A stretch of DNA of 42,750 bases from Oscillibacter sp. (GTDB lineage Bacteria > Bacillota > Clostridia > Oscillospirales > Oscillospiraceae): assembly GCA_017526785.1 (NCBI GenBank), contig JAFXQV010000033.1:1-42750 (forward strand). Reading direction: 5' to 3'. This document shows, in pieces, positions 14,987 through 24,649 of this stretch. A program made the position numbers and the translations under genes. The notes beneath the pieces are model-generated. The model made no database searches and had not been told where the DNA came from. It saw only the letters and a list, made by a program, of their open reading frames with translations. How positions within the stretch are numbered: position 1 is the stretch's first letter; every line of letters starts with the position of its first letter.

Positions 14987-16723
14987 ATGCACTCAATCCG
15001 CACAAAATTAACAGCAATCACCATTACGTCCCTGCTGGTCAGCCTGCTTTCGATAGGCAGTCTGGGTATTTTCGCGGTCAAAACGCAGGGCGACCGCGAC
15101 GCCGCGCAGTACATGAGCCTGATTTGTGACAACTGCCGCAAAACCTTGAACGCCTACCTCAACAGCGTGGAACAGTCCGTGGACATGGTGACACGCTATG
15201 TCGGCGAGACGCTCGATATAGAAGATTTAACAAGCGGGGGCGTCGTCGGCGCGTCTGGCGGGGGAAGCGGTTTCCAAAACGGAGGCGAAACCTCCGCGCG
15301 GCAGATGGAGTTTGACGCCCACCTGTTCGACCATGTCGAACAGGTGCGGACGGTGTTCCGCAGTGTGGCAAACCATACCAACGGCGTCATTGCCTATTAC
15401 TACCGGATTAACCCGGAAATCAGCTATGAAGTGGAAGGCTTCCTGTTTTCCAAAATCGGAACCTCTTCCTTTTCCGAATTTCCGCCGACCAATCTGCTCA
15501 TGTATCCCCCCGACGACATGGAACATGTCGGATGGTACTACATTTCGCTCCAGCGTGGGCGGCCTTCGTGGATTGGCCCCTACTACAACGCGAATCTGGG
15601 CATCGAGATGCTTTCCTATGTGACGCCCATTTACAAGGCCGGCACGTTTATCGGCGTCGTCGGCATGGATATCGACTATAGCACGCTGGTCAGCCAGATT
15701 AGCGAACTGCGGATTTTGGACAGCGGTTACGCCCTCCTCACCGACGAATACGGCACGATTGTCTATCATCCGGAAATCCCAAAGGGGGAGAATATCGCCG
15801 ATATCGAACCGACTTTAGCCGCCGCCGTACAGCGCTTTGCCGAAAAGAACAGCGGCTCTAACCCCATTCGGTACAGCTATCACGGCGTGAAAAAACAGAT
15901 GTACTTTAACACGCTGGCCAACAATATGCGTCTGCTCGTCGTCGCCCCGGAATCCGAAATTCACGCCTCCGCGATGAAACTTATCTACAGAATCACTTTC
16001 GCGGGCTTCTCCATTGTGATTCTGTTCAGCGCCCTGATGGTCGTCGCCACAACGCACCTGACGGAACCGCTCCGCCGCCTGACATCGGCCTCCAAGCACT
16101 TGGCCGAAGGCGACTACGAGGTAAATCTAAACTATCACGGCAACGACGAGGTGGGCATACTGACCGGGGCGTTTGAGCAACTGGTGGAACATCTCCGCGT
16201 TTACATTAACGACCTCAACAGCCGCGCCTACCAAGACGCCTTGACGGGGGTCAAGAACAAGGGCGCGTACAATGTCTCGGCGCGTATGCTCAACGACGCC
16301 GTGAAACTCTCGCGTATCGGCGCGAAACCCGAGTTTGCCATTGTCATGCTCGACTGCAACAATCTGAAAAAAATCAATGACCAGTACGGGCATGAGAAGG
16401 GCGACATTTACCTCAAAACGGCCTGTGAATTGATTTGCCGGGTATTCACACACAGTCCGGTCTTCCGGATGGGCGGCGACGAGTTCGCCGTCATTCTGCA
16501 ACACGACGACTACGACGACCGGAAAGACCTTATGACGCGCTTTGACGTCTACACGGAACAGATGAACCTTGACGCCACGGAACCGTGGGAGGAGGTACAC
16601 ATTGCCAAGGGTATGGCGGTCTATGACCCGGAAAAAGATGAAGGTGTGGAATCCGTACTGCAACGCGCCGACGAGAACATGTACACCGATAAGAAACGCT
16701 CCAAGGCGCGGCGTTTCGCGTGA
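14987..16723 (+). CDS. Membrane sensor diguanylate cyclase (Cache-HAMP-GGDEF)
   Basis: The 578-residue protein has a membrane helix at about 10-32, an extracellular dCache-type sensor domain (about 35-320, with VGWYYISLQRGRPSWIGPYYN and VVGMDIDYSTLV), a second helix at about 333-352, a HAMP-like linker and a C-terminal GGDEF domain. The GGDEF motif at 496-500 is intact, as are DALTGVKNKGAY and DCNNLKKIND, so it should make cyclic di-GMP from two GTP. The residues before GGDEF do not form the RxxD inhibitory site, so product inhibition may be absent. A Gly/Ser-rich loop (near 85-100) interrupts the sensor. It is co-transcribed with the binding lipoprotein. No c-di-GMP receptor lies nearby. Confidence 0.93.
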   Translation: MHSIRTKLTAITITSLLVSLLSIGSLGIFAVKTQGDRDAAQYMSLICDNCRKTLNAYLNSVEQSVDMVTRYVGETLDIEDLTSGGVVGASGGGSGFQNGGETSARQMEFDAHLFDHVEQVRTVFRSVANHTNGVIAYYYRINPEISYEVEGFLFSKIGTSSFSEFPPTNLLMYPPDDMEHVGWYYISLQRGRPSWIGPYYNANLGIEMLSYVTPIYKAGTFIGVVGMDIDYSTLVSQISELRILDSGYALLTDEYGTIVYHPEIPKGENIADIEPTLAAAVQRFAEKNSGSNPIRYSYHGVKKQMYFNTLANNMRLLVVAPESEIHASAMKLIYRITFAGFSIVILFSALMVVATTHLTEPLRRLTSASKHLAEGDYEVNLNYHGNDEVGILTGAFEQLVEHLRVYINDLNSRAYQDALTGVKNKGAYNVSARMLNDAVKLSRIGAKPEFAIVMLDCNNLKKINDQYGHEKGDIYLKTACELICRVFTHSPVFRMGGDEFAVILQHDDYDDRKDLMTRFDVYTEQMNLDATEPWEEVHIAKGMAVYDPEKDEGVESVLQRADENMYTDKKRSKARRFA

Positions 16724-16733
16724 TATAAGAAAG

Positions 16734-16766
16734 CGGCTGACGGAAATTTCCGCCAGCCGTCTTTTC
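16734..16766 (+). terminator. Terminator of the binding protein-GGDEF operon
   Basis: CGGCTG and CAGCCG plus CGGAAA and TTTCCG form a 12-bp stem with one mismatch (16734-16759), followed by TCTTTTC. Confidence 0.85.
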
Positions 16767-16767
16767 A

Positions 16768-16812
16768 TGAAAAAGCCCCCCGCGCCGGGAAACGTCCCGG
16801 ATACGGAAGGCG
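16768..16812 (-). terminator. Terminator of the ribosomal protein cluster, after rplQ
   Basis: On the minus strand, a stem with CCGGGA and TTCCCGG near 16786-16801, possibly extended by flanking GC bases, is followed by GCTTTTT. It ends transcription of the 16-kb cluster against the converging GGDEF operon. Confidence 0.7.
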
Positions 16813-16818
16813 GCATTT

Positions 16819-17163
16819 TCAGCGAACCAGCTCGATGACAGCGGTTTCAGCGGCGTCGCCGCGACGAACGCCCGTGCGTACAATGCGGGTGTAACCGCCG
16901 TTGCGCTCCAGATACGTGGGCGCAATTTCCTTGAAGAGCTTCTTGCACACGTCCTCACGGGTGATAAAACGCAGTGCGGCGCGGTAGGCCGCTAAATCGC
17001 TCTTTTTGCCAAGGGTAATCATCTTTTCGGCGAGGGAGCGGATTTCCTTGGCGCGGGGTACGGTCGTTTCCATTTTCCCGTAGTCCAGAAAATCCGTGAC
17101 CTGCTGGCGGAGCATGGCCTTCCGCTGGTCGGTCGGCTTGCCGAGTTTTCGATTGGCAGGCAT
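16819..17163 (-). CDS. rplQ: Ribosomal protein L17
   Basis: This 114-residue large-subunit protein lies near the exit of the peptide tunnel. It has the family start [15 protein letters not shown] and the C-terminal [20 protein letters not shown]. It is the last gene of the alpha operon, 27 bases after rpoA, with AAGGAGAG before its ATG and a terminator behind it. Confidence 0.98.
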   Translation of the reverse strand: MPANRKLGKPTDQRKAMLRQQVTDFLDYGKMETTVPRAKEIRSLAEKMITLGKKSDLAAYRAALRFITREDVCKKLFKEIAPTYLERNGGYTRIVRTGVRRGDAAETAVIELVR

Positions 17164-17190
17164 GTCAATCTCTCCTTTCCTGTCAGGATG

Positions 17191-18144
17191 TCACGAGGGG
17201 GCGTCCTCGTTTGCGAGGTGCAGACCCATCATTTCCAGTTTGTTCATGACCTCTTCGAGGGATTTCCGCCCCAGGTTCCGGACTTTCATCATCTCGTCTT
17301 CGGTCTTGGAAATCAAATCCTCAACGGTGTTGATATTGGCGCGTTTCAGGCAGTTGAAGCTCCGGACGGACAAATCAAGCTCTTCAATGGTCATTTCAAG
17401 AACCTTGTCGCGCTGGGCTTCGGCCTTCTCCACGACGGTCGGGCGGGAACTCATGGTCTCCGAAAGGTCGATGAACAGCGCGAAATGGTCGCAGAGGATT
17501 TTCGCGCCGAGCGACACCGCGTCGCGCGCGGAAATCGTGCCGTCCGTCCAGACCTCAAGCGTCAGTTTGTCGAAGTTGCTGGATGTGCCGACGCGGGTCG
17601 GCTCCACGGTGTAGTTGACCTTGTAGACCGGGGTGTAGATGGAGTCCACCGCGATGACCCCGATTTTCTTTTGCTGGGGCTTGTTGGCGTCGGCGTTGAC
17701 GTAGCCGTGGCCGTAGTCCAGCGTGATTTCCATGTTCAGTGAAGCGCCGCTGTCGAGCGTGGCGATGTGGAGGTCTTTGTTCAGGACTTCCACTTCACTG
17801 TCGTTTTTGATATCCCGTGCCGTGACCTCACAGGGGCCGGTGGCGTCAATGAACACCTTCCGGGGGCCTTCGCCGTGCAGTTTCGTCAGCAGACCCTTCA
17901 CGTTTAATACGATTTCCGTCACGTCCTCTTTGACGCCCGGAATCGTGGAAAACTCATGCTGCACGCCATCAATGGAAATCATGGTGGGGGCGTAGCCCGG
18001 CAGGGACGACAGCATGACGCGGCGCAACGCGTTTCCGAGCGTCGTGCCGTAACCACGCTCCAGACGGTCCACAACGCACCGTCCATAAGTGGGGTCATTG
18101 GGAGTTTCGATGAACTCAATGAGGGGCTTTTCAATTTCAAACAC
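17191..18144 (-). CDS. rpoA: RNA polymerase alpha subunit
   Basis: The 317-residue protein has the N-terminal assembly domain ([19 protein letters not shown], which dimerises and starts core assembly) and the C-terminal domain (about 245-310, [16 protein letters not shown] and [12 protein letters not shown]) that contacts UP elements and activators. The start is GTG at 18144, with GGAGGG 8 bases upstream. It lies in the standard place between rpsD and rplQ. Confidence 0.98.
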   Translation of the reverse strand: MFEIEKPLIEFIETPNDPTYGRCVVDRLERGYGTTLGNALRRVMLSSLPGYAPTMISIDGVQHEFSTIPGVKEDVTEIVLNVKGLLTKLHGEGPRKVFIDATGPCEVTARDIKNDSEVEVLNKDLHIATLDSGASLNMEITLDYGHGYVNADANKPQQKKIGVIAVDSIYTPVYKVNYTVEPTRVGTSSNFDKLTLEVWTDGTISARDAVSLGAKILCDHFALFIDLSETMSSRPTVVEKAEAQRDKVLEMTIEELDLSVRSFNCLKRANINTVEDLISKTEDEMMKVRNLGRKSLEEVMNKLEMMGLHLANEDAPS

Positions 18145-18196
18145 GCGGATAACCCTCCTTCATCATCTGATTGCGGCGCGAGGCCGATGCGTTCCG

Positions 18197-18799
18197 TTAC
18201 TTGGAGTACAATTCGACGATGAGGTGTTCTTCCACAGGCACGTCAATATCTTCCCGGGCGGGGAGACGGGTAATCGTGCCTTTGAGCGCGTTCTTTTCGC
18301 GTTCCATCCACGCGGGGAGCAGGAAAATGGGGGCGTCCTGTCCGGTCAGACGCTTGAAAATCACGGACGAACGGCTCGCTTCCTCCACTTCGATAACGTC
18401 GCCGGCCTTCACCAGATACGACGGGATGTTGACCTTCTTCCCGTTGACGGTGAAATGGGCGTGGGTGACAAGCTGGCGCGCCTGACGGCGGGTCATGGCG
18501 AATCCCATGCGGTAAACCACGTTGTCCAGACGGCGCTCGACGGTAATCAGCAGGTTGTCGCCGGTACGGCCGGGCGCGGCGGCGGCGGACTCGTAGTAGG
18601 AACGGAACTGCTTTTCGAGAATGCCGTAAATGAACTTGACCTTCTGCTTTTCGTTGAGCTGGATACCGTAGTCACTCTTTTTCCGGCGCATCTGGCCGCC
18701 GGGGTTGCGGTTCGTGGTCTTCTTGGTATAGCCCATGACAGCGGGGGAAATGCCCAGCGCCTTGCAGCGTTTGGCGACCGGCTGCATATTCTTTGCCAT
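18197..18799 (-). CDS. rpsD: Ribosomal protein S4
   Basis: This 200-residue primary 16S-binding protein has an S4 RNA-binding domain (RLDNVVYRMGFAMTRRQARQ). The N-terminal region starts MAKNMQPVAKRCKALG with a single cysteine, so it is the form without the four-Cys zinc site. The ATG at 18799 has AAAGGAGG upstream and is preferred over a longer form that would overlap rpsK. In many bacteria S4 represses its own operon; no leader structure was recognised here. Confidence 0.97.
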   Translation of the reverse strand: MAKNMQPVAKRCKALGISPAVMGYTKKTTNRNPGGQMRRKKSDYGIQLNEKQKVKFIYGILEKQFRSYYESAAAAPGRTGDNLLITVERRLDNVVYRMGFAMTRRQARQLVTHAHFTVNGKKVNIPSYLVKAGDVIEVEEASRSSVIFKRLTGQDAPIFLLPAWMEREKNALKGTITRLPAREDIDVPVEEHLIVELYSK

Positions 18800-18819
18800 A
18801 TCGCTGAATCCTCCTTTGA

Positions 18820-19224
18820 TTACACGCGGCGGCGCTTCGGCGGACGGCATCCGTTGTGGGGGATGGGGGTTACGTCCTTAATCATGGTCACGTCGAGGCC
18901 GACAGCCTGTAAAGCGCGGATAGCGGCTTCACGTCCTTGACCGGGACCGCGTACATACACTTCCACGGTCTTGAGGCCGTGTTCCTGCGCGGCGCGGGCG
19001 GCGGTCTCGGCGGCGGTCTGCGCCGCAAACGGCGTGGACTTCTTGCTTCCCCGGAATCCCAGCCCGCCGGAGGAAGCCCACGAAATGGCGTTGCCCTGCG
19101 TATCCGTCACGGTCACCATAGTGTTGTTGAACGAAGAACGGATATGGACTTGACCGCGTTCGATGTTCTTCCGCTCACGGCGGCGGCGGACGACTTTCTT
19201 TCCGCCGGATTTCGCGCTTGCCAT
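18820..19224 (-). CDS. rpsK: Ribosomal protein S11
   Basis: This 134-residue protein of the 30S platform has the basic N-terminus, [38 protein letters not shown] and the C-terminal [15 protein letters not shown]. It is a normal full-length S11, 20 bases before rpsD. Confidence 0.98.
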   Translation of the reverse strand: MASAKSGGKKVVRRRRERKNIERGQVHIRSSFNNTMVTVTDTQGNAISWASSGGLGFRGSKKSTPFAAQTAAETAARAAQEHGLKTVEVYVRGPGQGREAAIRALQAVGLDVTMIKDVTPIPHNGCRPPKRRRV

Positions 19225-19239
19225 ACGGTTACTCCCTCC

Positions 19240-19605
19240 TTACTTCTTCTTGTTGGCAATGGTCTTCTTGGGACCCTTGCGCGTTCTGGCATTGGTCTTG
19301 CTGCGCTGTCCGCGGACGGGCAGGCCGCGGCGGTGCCGAATGCCGCGGTAACATCCGATTTCGCCCAGACGCTTGATGTCAAGCGCGGTCTGGCGGCGGA
19401 GGTCGCCCTCCACCGTGTACTCGTTCACGGCGTCACGGAGTTTTTGTTCGTCGGCGTCGGACAGGTCTTTCACGCGGGTGTCGGGGTTTACTCCCGCTTT
19501 GGACAGAATGTCCTGCGCGCTCTTTCTGCCGATGCCGTAGATATAGGTCAGGCCGATTTCGATTCGTTTCTCTTTCGGCAGGTCAATACCGGCAATACGT
19601 GCCAT
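19240..19605 (-). CDS. rpsM: Ribosomal protein S13
   Basis: This 121-residue protein of the 30S head contacts the 50S subunit and P-site tRNA. It has [34 protein letters not shown] and the basic tail [20 protein letters not shown]. Length and position between rpmJ and rpsK are standard. Confidence 0.98.
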   Translation of the reverse strand: MARIAGIDLPKEKRIEIGLTYIYGIGRKSAQDILSKAGVNPDTRVKDLSDADEQKLRDAVNEYTVEGDLRRQTALDIKRLGEIGCYRGIRHRRGLPVRGQRSKTNARTRKGPKKTIANKKK

Positions 19606-19629
19606 TTGCGTTACACCTCCAGAAGATAA

Positions 19630-19743
19630 TCAGCCCTGTCTCTGCTTGTGCTTGGGGTTCTCGCAGATAATCATGACGCGGCCTTTGCGGCGGATGATTT
19701 TGCACTTCTCGCACATGGGCTTGACGGACGGTCTTACTTTCAT
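19630..19743 (-). CDS. rpmJ: Ribosomal protein L36
   Basis: A 37-residue protein beginning [15 protein letters not shown] and ending [10 protein letters not shown]. It has the zinc ligands Cys11, Cys14, Cys27 and His32, so it is the zinc-binding (C+) form. It lies in the standard place between infA and rpsM. Confidence 0.97.
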   Translation of the reverse strand: MKVRPSVKPMCEKCKIIRRKGRVMIICENPKHKQRQG

Positions 19744-19757
19744 AGCTGTTCAGCCTC

Positions 19758-19976
19758 CTACTTGCTTCGCCACGTAATTCGGCCTCGGGTGAGGTCATAG
19801 GGGGACATTTCCACCGTGACCCGGTCGCCGGGCAGAATCCTGATGAAATTCATTCTGAGTTTTCCGGAAATGTGGGCAAGGATTTTATGCCCGTTGCCGA
19901 TGTCAACCTGAAAGGTTGTGTTGGGCAGAGCTTCCACCACTACGCCCTCGACCTCAATCATGTCGGATTTTGCCAA
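19758..19976 (-). CDS. infA: Translation initiation factor IF-1
   Basis: This 72-residue S1-like OB-fold protein binds the ribosomal A site during initiation. It has [45 protein letters not shown] in part, and GRITWRSK. The start is TTG at 19976 with GGAGGG 7 bases upstream. It lies between the KOW-domain gene and rpmJ. Confidence 0.97.
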   Translation of the reverse strand: MAKSDMIEVEGVVVEALPNTTFQVDIGNGHKILAHISGKLRMNFIRILPGDRVTVEMSPYDLTRGRITWRSK

Positions 19977-19979
19977 GCG

Positions 19980-20264
19980 TTATCCCTCCTGTTCCGTATG
20001 GGCGTCGCGGTAGGCCGCCAGCGCCCTGCGGAGTTCGCTGTTGGTGATTTTCTCCTCACCTCTGATTTTTTTGGAGAGCCGGTTTTCGTCGGCGGCGGCG
20101 ACAAACAAGACGTGACGCCGTTTTTTGCGTTTCGGCGCTTCCAGCTTGCGGGACTTCCCGTCGGCCAAGAGGAGATATTCCCCGTTCACCGCCAGAACCA
20201 CAAAGAGTTTCCCCTTGTCCCTGCCCGCGCCGGAGCGCACGATGTTCGATTTCTCAATGTCCAT
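19980..20264 (-). CDS. KOW-domain RNA-binding protein (L14e/L6e-like)
   Basis: A 94-residue basic protein with an N-terminal KOW motif (VRSGAGRDKGKLFVVLAV) followed by LLADGKSRKLEAPKRKKRRH. Clostridia often carry such a protein between map and infA, annotated as an RNA-binding protein related to archaeal L14e. Its function is unknown; the place suggests a ribosome-associated role. Its start is supported only by a weak AGGTAA. The stop is 3 bases before the infA start. Confidence 0.88.
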   Translation of the reverse strand: MDIEKSNIVRSGAGRDKGKLFVVLAVNGEYLLLADGKSRKLEAPKRKKRRHVLFVAAADENRLSKKIRGEEKITNSELRRALAAYRDAHTEQEG

Positions 20265-20276
20265 GCCGTTACCTGC

Positions 20277-21083
20277 TCAAATGGCCGGGGCAGTCAGAAT
20301 TTCCGGCTCCCCGTCGGTAATCAGGATGGTATTTTCGTAATGGGCGGCCCATTGACCGTCTTTCGTGACGACCGTCCATTTGTTGTCAAGGACGCTGACG
20401 CCCGGCTGACCCGCGTTGACCATAGGCTCCACGGCGATGGTCATGCCGCGCACAAGGCGGGGGTTGCCGCCCTTGCGGTCGGGTACATAGTTCGGGACTT
20501 CGGGCGCTTCGTGAAGATGACTTCCGACGCCGTGTCCGACGTACTCCCGGACGACCGAATAGCCGTGGCTCTCGACGTACGCCTGCACGGCGGCGGAGAT
20601 GTCAAAGAGGCGGTTTCCCTCTCTTGCTTGCGCGATACCCTCGAAAAAGCTCTGGCGGGTCACGTCAATCAGGTTTTGCGCCTCCGGGGAGACCGCGCCA
20701 CAAGGGAATGTGGCGCAACAGTCGCCGTGATAACCGCCGATGAACGCGCCCACGTCCACGCTGACGATATCGCCTTCTTTGAGGCGGCGCTTCCCCGGAA
20801 TGCCGTGTATGACTTCCTCGTTGACGCTGATACAGACACTCGCGGGGAATCCGTTGTAGTGGTAGAAGGACGGCACCGCGCCCTGTCCGCGGATGAACTC
20901 GGACACTTCCCGGTCAATCGACTGCGTGGTGACGCCGGGTTTAATCAGCGTTCCGGCAAGGGCGCGAGCCGCCGCCGTGATTTGCCCGGCGCGGCGCATG
21001 AGTTCGATTTCATGCGGGGACTTGATGACAATCCGCTCTTTCTGTCCGGCGGACACTTTCAGGCGGAATGGATTTGGCGTCAT
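20277..21083 (-). CDS. map: Methionine aminopeptidase, type I
   Basis: This enzyme removes the initiator methionine from nascent proteins. The 268-residue protein has the metal ligands of the pita-bread fold in SVDVGAFIGGYHGDC (two Asp), GHGVGSHLHEAPEVPNY (His), MTIAVEPMV (Glu) and AAHYENTILIT (Glu). A tail of about 18 residues precedes the usual start KSPHEIELMRRAG. The ATG at 21083 has GGAGG 10 bases upstream; the open frame beyond it is inside adk. It lies in the usual adk-map order. Confidence 0.96.
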   Translation of the reverse strand: MTPNPFRLKVSAGQKERIVIKSPHEIELMRRAGQITAAARALAGTLIKPGVTTQSIDREVSEFIRGQGAVPSFYHYNGFPASVCISVNEEVIHGIPGKRRLKEGDIVSVDVGAFIGGYHGDCCATFPCGAVSPEAQNLIDVTRQSFFEGIAQAREGNRLFDISAAVQAYVESHGYSVVREYVGHGVGSHLHEAPEVPNYVPDRKGGNPRLVRGMTIAVEPMVNAGQPGVSVLDNKWTVVTKDGQWAAHYENTILITDGEPEILTAPAI

Positions 21084-21088
21084 GCGCT

Positions 21089-21721
21089 TTACGCCTCCAA
21101 GACTTTGAGAATTGCCGCCGTGGTGGCCTCCACCGTGGACTGATTTTCCACCGTTTTGAGAAGGTTCCGCTTGGCGTAAAAGACTTTCAGCGGCTCCGTC
21201 TCCTGATGGTACACGTCCAGACGGGACTTGACGGTTTCGGGGGCGTCGTCCTTGCGCTGGACAAGTTTCCCGCCGCAACGGTCGCACACGCCCTCCTTTT
21301 TCGGCGGAACCGCCACTACGTGGTAACTCGCGCCGCAAGATTCACAGACGCGGCGTCCGCCCATGCGCTCCATGATGGTTTCGTCCGAAATCTCGATGGA
21401 CACCACCGCGTCAAACGTGATTCCGGCCTTTTCCAGCGCCTCCGCCTGCGCGAGCGTACGCGGCACGCCGTCCAGAATATAGCCGTTCTTGCAGTCGTCC
21501 TCTTGCAGACGCTCGGAGATAATGCCAATGATGACCTCATCCGGGACGAGTTTCCCGGCGTCCATAAAGGCTTTCGCCTTCAAGCCCGTGGGGGTGCCGT
21601 TCTTGACGGCCGCCCGGAGGATGTTTCCTGTGGAAATGGTCGGGATGTGCAGGCGGTCGCAGAGAATCTCCGCCTGCGTGCCTTTTCCAGCGCCGGGAGC
21701 GCCTAACAGAATCAGTTTCAT
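21089..21721 (-). CDS. adk: Adenylate kinase with zinc lid
   Basis: Adk interconverts ATP and AMP with two ADP. The 210-residue protein has the P-loop GAPGAGKGTQA (residues 8-18), the AMP-binding DGVPRT and a long lid with two Cys pairs (CESC and CDRC), the zinc-binding form typical of Firmicutes. The ATG at 21721 has GGAG close upstream and is preferred over an ATG 18 bases earlier. It lies between secY and map. Confidence 0.97.
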   Translation of the reverse strand: MKLILLGAPGAGKGTQAEILCDRLHIPTISTGNILRAAVKNGTPTGLKAKAFMDAGKLVPDEVIIGIISERLQEDDCKNGYILDGVPRTLAQAEALEKAGITFDAVVSIEISDETIMERMGGRRVCESCGASYHVVAVPPKKEGVCDRCGGKLVQRKDDAPETVKSRLDVYHQETEPLKVFYAKRNLLKTVENQSTVEATTAAILKVLEA

Positions 21722-21735
21722 GAGCTCTCCTTCTC

Positions 21736-23112
21736 TCACTCCAAGAATCCCTTGTACTGGCGCATTAACATCTGGGATTCCAACGCCTTGACCGTTTCCA
21801 GCGCCACGCCAACCACGATGATGACGGACGTGCCGCCGATTGACACGGAACTGTTCTGCACGACTTTCCCCACAATCAGCGGGCAGAGCGCCACAATGCC
21901 AAGGTAAATCGCGCCAAAGAACGTGATTCGGTTCAGAACGCGCTTGATAAAGTCAATCGTGGGCTTGCCGGGGCGGAATCCGGGAATGAAGCCGCCCTGT
22001 TTTTTCAGGTTGTTGGCAATCTCGACCGGGTTGAACTGAATCGTGGCGTAGAAGTAGCTGAACCCGATAATCATGATGAAGTAGACCACCATGTAGAGGA
22101 ACGACTGCGCGTCAATGGCCTTGTAAACGGCATAGGACACGGTTCCCTCTTCCGGAATGCCAATGAAACTCCACACCGTGATGGGCAGGGAGGCGATGCT
22201 TTGCGCGAAGATAATCGGGAGTACGCCGGCCATGCCGACTTTCATGGGCAGGTTGGTCGACTGTCCGCCGTACATGCGGCGGCCTACCTGACGCTTCGCG
22301 TACTGCACCGGAATCCGGCGCTCGGCGTCGTTGATAAAGACGATGAACACAATCAGCGCCAGCATGCCGACGACCAGCAGAACCGCGCCCCACGGAGCAA
22401 TGGCGGAATCAATCAGACGCTGGGCGCTCTCGTCGGTGTAACCCGCGCTTTTGAGGGTGTCAAGGGTCATGTCGCCGCTCCGGAGGTTCGCCCACGTCTG
22501 GACGCCCTCCACAAGTCCGGTAATCATGCTGGGTACCCGCGACAGAATGCCCGCGAACAGAATCATAGAAATTCCGTTGCCAATGCCAAACTCGTTGACC
22601 TGCTCGCCCATCCACATCACGAACGACGAGCCGGCAATCAGCGTGACGATAATCACAAGCGCCGGCCAGATACCCGTTCCGCCCTCTTGCAGAATGCCGT
22701 AGCGCTTCATCATGAAGTAGTAGCCGACGGCCTGCAGCACGGCGATTGCGATTGTGGTGTAGCGGGTAATGGACTGGATTTTCTTCCGGCCTTCCTCGCC
22801 GCCCTCTTTCGACAGGCGTTCAAGGGCGGGGATTGCGACCGTCAGAAGCTGGATAATAATGGAGCTGTTGATATAGGGCTGGATGCTCAACGCGAACACG
22901 GTCGCCATTTGGAACGCGCCGCCGCTCATGGCGTTCAGCAGTCCGAAATAGGTGGTACCCATGGCGTCGAGCTGGTCTTTCAAAATGGCGGTGTCGATAT
23001 ACGGCACGGTGATGGCGTTGCCAATCCGGAAAATCAGCAGAATCAGCATCGTAAAGACGATTTTCCGCCGCAGTTCCGGGACTGCCCACGCCCGTTGAAT
23101 GGTCTGAATCAT
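21736..23112 (-). CDS. secY: Protein translocase subunit SecY
   Basis: This is the channel-forming subunit of the Sec translocon. The 458-residue protein has ten membrane segments, the helix 2 plug region after NAMSGGAFQMATVFALSIQPY, and the cytoplasmic loop GMAGVLPIIFAQSI. Cytoplasmic residues such as RRIPVQYAKRQVGRR contact SecA and ribosomes. It overlaps the end of rplO by one base, so translation is coupled. Confidence 0.98.
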   Translation of the reverse strand: MIQTIQRAWAVPELRRKIVFTMLILLIFRIGNAITVPYIDTAILKDQLDAMGTTYFGLLNAMSGGAFQMATVFALSIQPYINSSIIIQLLTVAIPALERLSKEGGEEGRKKIQSITRYTTIAIAVLQAVGYYFMMKRYGILQEGGTGIWPALVIIVTLIAGSSFVMWMGEQVNEFGIGNGISMILFAGILSRVPSMITGLVEGVQTWANLRSGDMTLDTLKSAGYTDESAQRLIDSAIAPWGAVLLVVGMLALIVFIVFINDAERRIPVQYAKRQVGRRMYGGQSTNLPMKVGMAGVLPIIFAQSIASLPITVWSFIGIPEEGTVSYAVYKAIDAQSFLYMVVYFIMIIGFSYFYATIQFNPVEIANNLKKQGGFIPGFRPGKPTIDFIKRVLNRITFFGAIYLGIVALCPLIVGKVVQNSSVSIGGTSVIIVVGVALETVKALESQMLMRQYKGFLE

Positions 23113-23552
23113 CAGAGCACCTCGGCTTTCCCTCCGGCTTCCTCAATGGCCTTCTTTGCGGACTCCGAAAACGCGTTGGCCTGTACGGTGACTTTCTTCG
23201 TCACGGCACCCTTGCCGAGAACCTTGTAGCCGTAGCGGCAGGACGAGAGAATCCGCTTTTCGAGCAGGGCTTCCGCCGTGACCGTATCGCCGTCGTTGAA
23301 CGCGTCCAGCGCGTTCAGGTTGATGATTTCCAGCGGCTTTGCAAAGATGTTGTTGAAGCCGCGCTTCGGCACGCGACGCGCCAGCGGCATTTGGCCGCCC
23401 TCGAACCCGGCGCGAACCTTGCCGCCCGAACGGGCTTTCTGACCCTTGTGGCCGCGCCCGGCGGTCTTGCCGTTGCCGGAACCGGCTCCGCGACCCTTGC
23501 GGTACGCGGAACGGGCGGAACCCTCCGCCGGGGACAACTCGCTCAGCTTCAT
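23112..23552 (-). CDS. rplO: Ribosomal protein L15
   Basis: A 146-residue assembly protein of the 50S subunit. The Gly/Lys/Arg-rich N-terminal part ([22 protein letters not shown]) and the C-terminal alpha/beta domain with [18 protein letters not shown] are normal. Its start overlaps the rpmD stop (ATGA) and its end overlaps the secY start. Confidence 0.98.
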   Translation of the reverse strand: MKLSELSPAEGSARSAYRKGRGAGSGNGKTAGRGHKGQKARSGGKVRAGFEGGQMPLARRVPKRGFNNIFAKPLEIINLNALDAFNDGDTVTAEALLEKRILSSCRYGYKVLGKGAVTKKVTVQANAFSESAKKAIEEAGGKAEVL

Positions 23553-23743
23553 GCGTTCGCGCCTCCTTCTTCCTGTGTGACGTGGAGCAGATAGCCGATT
23601 TTGGCGATTTTGCCGCGTGTGCAGTCGTTGTCGGGCTGGGTCGTGGTGTCGCCGATACGGCGCAGACCTAACGCGTGCGCCGTGGCAATCTGCTTTTTCA
23701 GGCGTCCGTTCAGGCTCTTGACGAGCGTAATTTTATATTCCAT
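23549..23743 (-). CDS. rpmD: Ribosomal protein L30
   Basis: A 64-residue protein; the core [20 protein letters not shown] and [15 protein letters not shown] is typical. GGAGG lies before its ATG and its stop overlaps the rplO start. Confidence 0.97.
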   Translation of the reverse strand: MEYKITLVKSLNGRLKKQIATAHALGLRRIGDTTTQPDNDCTRGKIAKIGYLLHVTQEEGGANA

Positions 23744-23756
23744 GACAGTGGCCTCC

Positions 23757-24257
23757 TCAGCCCACGATATCCGCAGGACTCTTGCCCCGGATACGGGCGA
23801 CTTCTTCGGGGCCGCGCATGCTCATGAGACCCTCGAACGCGGCGGCCACCACGTTGTTGGGGTTGTTGGAGCGCAGGCACTTCGTACGGATATCTTTGAT
23901 TCCGGCGGCCTCGACGACGGCGCGGACAGCGCCCCCGGCGATGACGCCAGTACCGGGGGCGGCGGGCTTCATCAGCACGCGCCCGGCTCCCGATACGCCG
24001 ATGGTTTCATGGGGAATCGTGTCGCCGGAGAGCGTCACCGTGATGAGATTCTTCTTGGCGGCCTCGATTCCCTTCCGGATGGCTTCGGGGACTTCGGCGG
24101 CCTTGCCGAGACCGTAGCCGACTTTCCCCTTGCCGTCTCCCACGACCACCAGCGCCGAGAACTTCATCACGCGACCGCCCTTGACGGTCTTGGAGACCCG
24201 GTTCAGGGAAACGACCTTTTCGATATACTCGCTCTGTTCGCGTTCAAATCTGGGCAT
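23757..24257 (-). CDS. rpsE: Ribosomal protein S5
   Basis: A 166-residue 30S protein that helps decoding fidelity. It has the N-terminal dsRNA-binding-like domain ([35 protein letters not shown]) and the C-terminal domain with [19 protein letters not shown]. The ribosome-binding site GGAGGAGG lies before its ATG. Confidence 0.98.
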   Translation of the reverse strand: MPRFEREQSEYIEKVVSLNRVSKTVKGGRVMKFSALVVVGDGKGKVGYGLGKAAEVPEAIRKGIEAAKKNLITVTLSGDTIPHETIGVSGAGRVLMKPAAPGTGVIAGGAVRAVVEAAGIKDIRTKCLRSNNPNNVVAAAFEGLMSMRGPEEVARIRGKSPADIVG

Positions 24258-24275
24258 TGTGTCGTTCCTCCTCCC

Positions 24276-24635
24276 TTAGAATTTCAGCCCGCCCTCGCGG
24301 GCGCCTTCCGCCAGCGCCTTGACGCGGCCGTGATACAGGTATCCGCCGCGGTCAAAGACCACGGTCTCAATCCCCTTGTCAAGGGCGCGCTTGGCGACGA
24401 GCTTGCCGACGGCTTCGGCCGCCGTCTTGTTGCCGCCGTAGCCCTCAATTTCCTTGTCGAGAGAGGACGCGGAAACGAGCGTCATGCCCTTGCTGTCGTC
24501 GATGACTTGGGCGTAGATGTTGGCCTCACTGCGGAACACGTTCAAACGCGGCATTTCGGCGGTGCCGGAAATCTTGGCGCGGATGCGCTTGTGGCGCTTC
24601 ATACGCTGCGCGTTGGTGTTGGGACGTTTAATCAT
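24276..24635 (-). CDS. rplR: Ribosomal protein L18
   Basis: A 119-residue 5S rRNA-binding protein. It has [35 protein letters not shown] and the C-terminal [20 protein letters not shown]. The order rplF-rplR-rpsE is standard. Confidence 0.98.
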   Translation of the reverse strand: MIKRPNTNAQRMKRHKRIRAKISGTAEMPRLNVFRSEANIYAQVIDDSKGMTLVSASSLDKEIEGYGGNKTAAEAVGKLVAKRALDKGIETVVFDRGGYLYHGRVKALAEGAREGGLKF

Positions 24636-24649
24636 GTCAAAGCGCCTCC

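Noticed and set aside
19872-21143. A 423-codon plus-strand frame across infA, the KOW gene and map
   Set aside because: Three conserved minus-strand genes fill this stretch.
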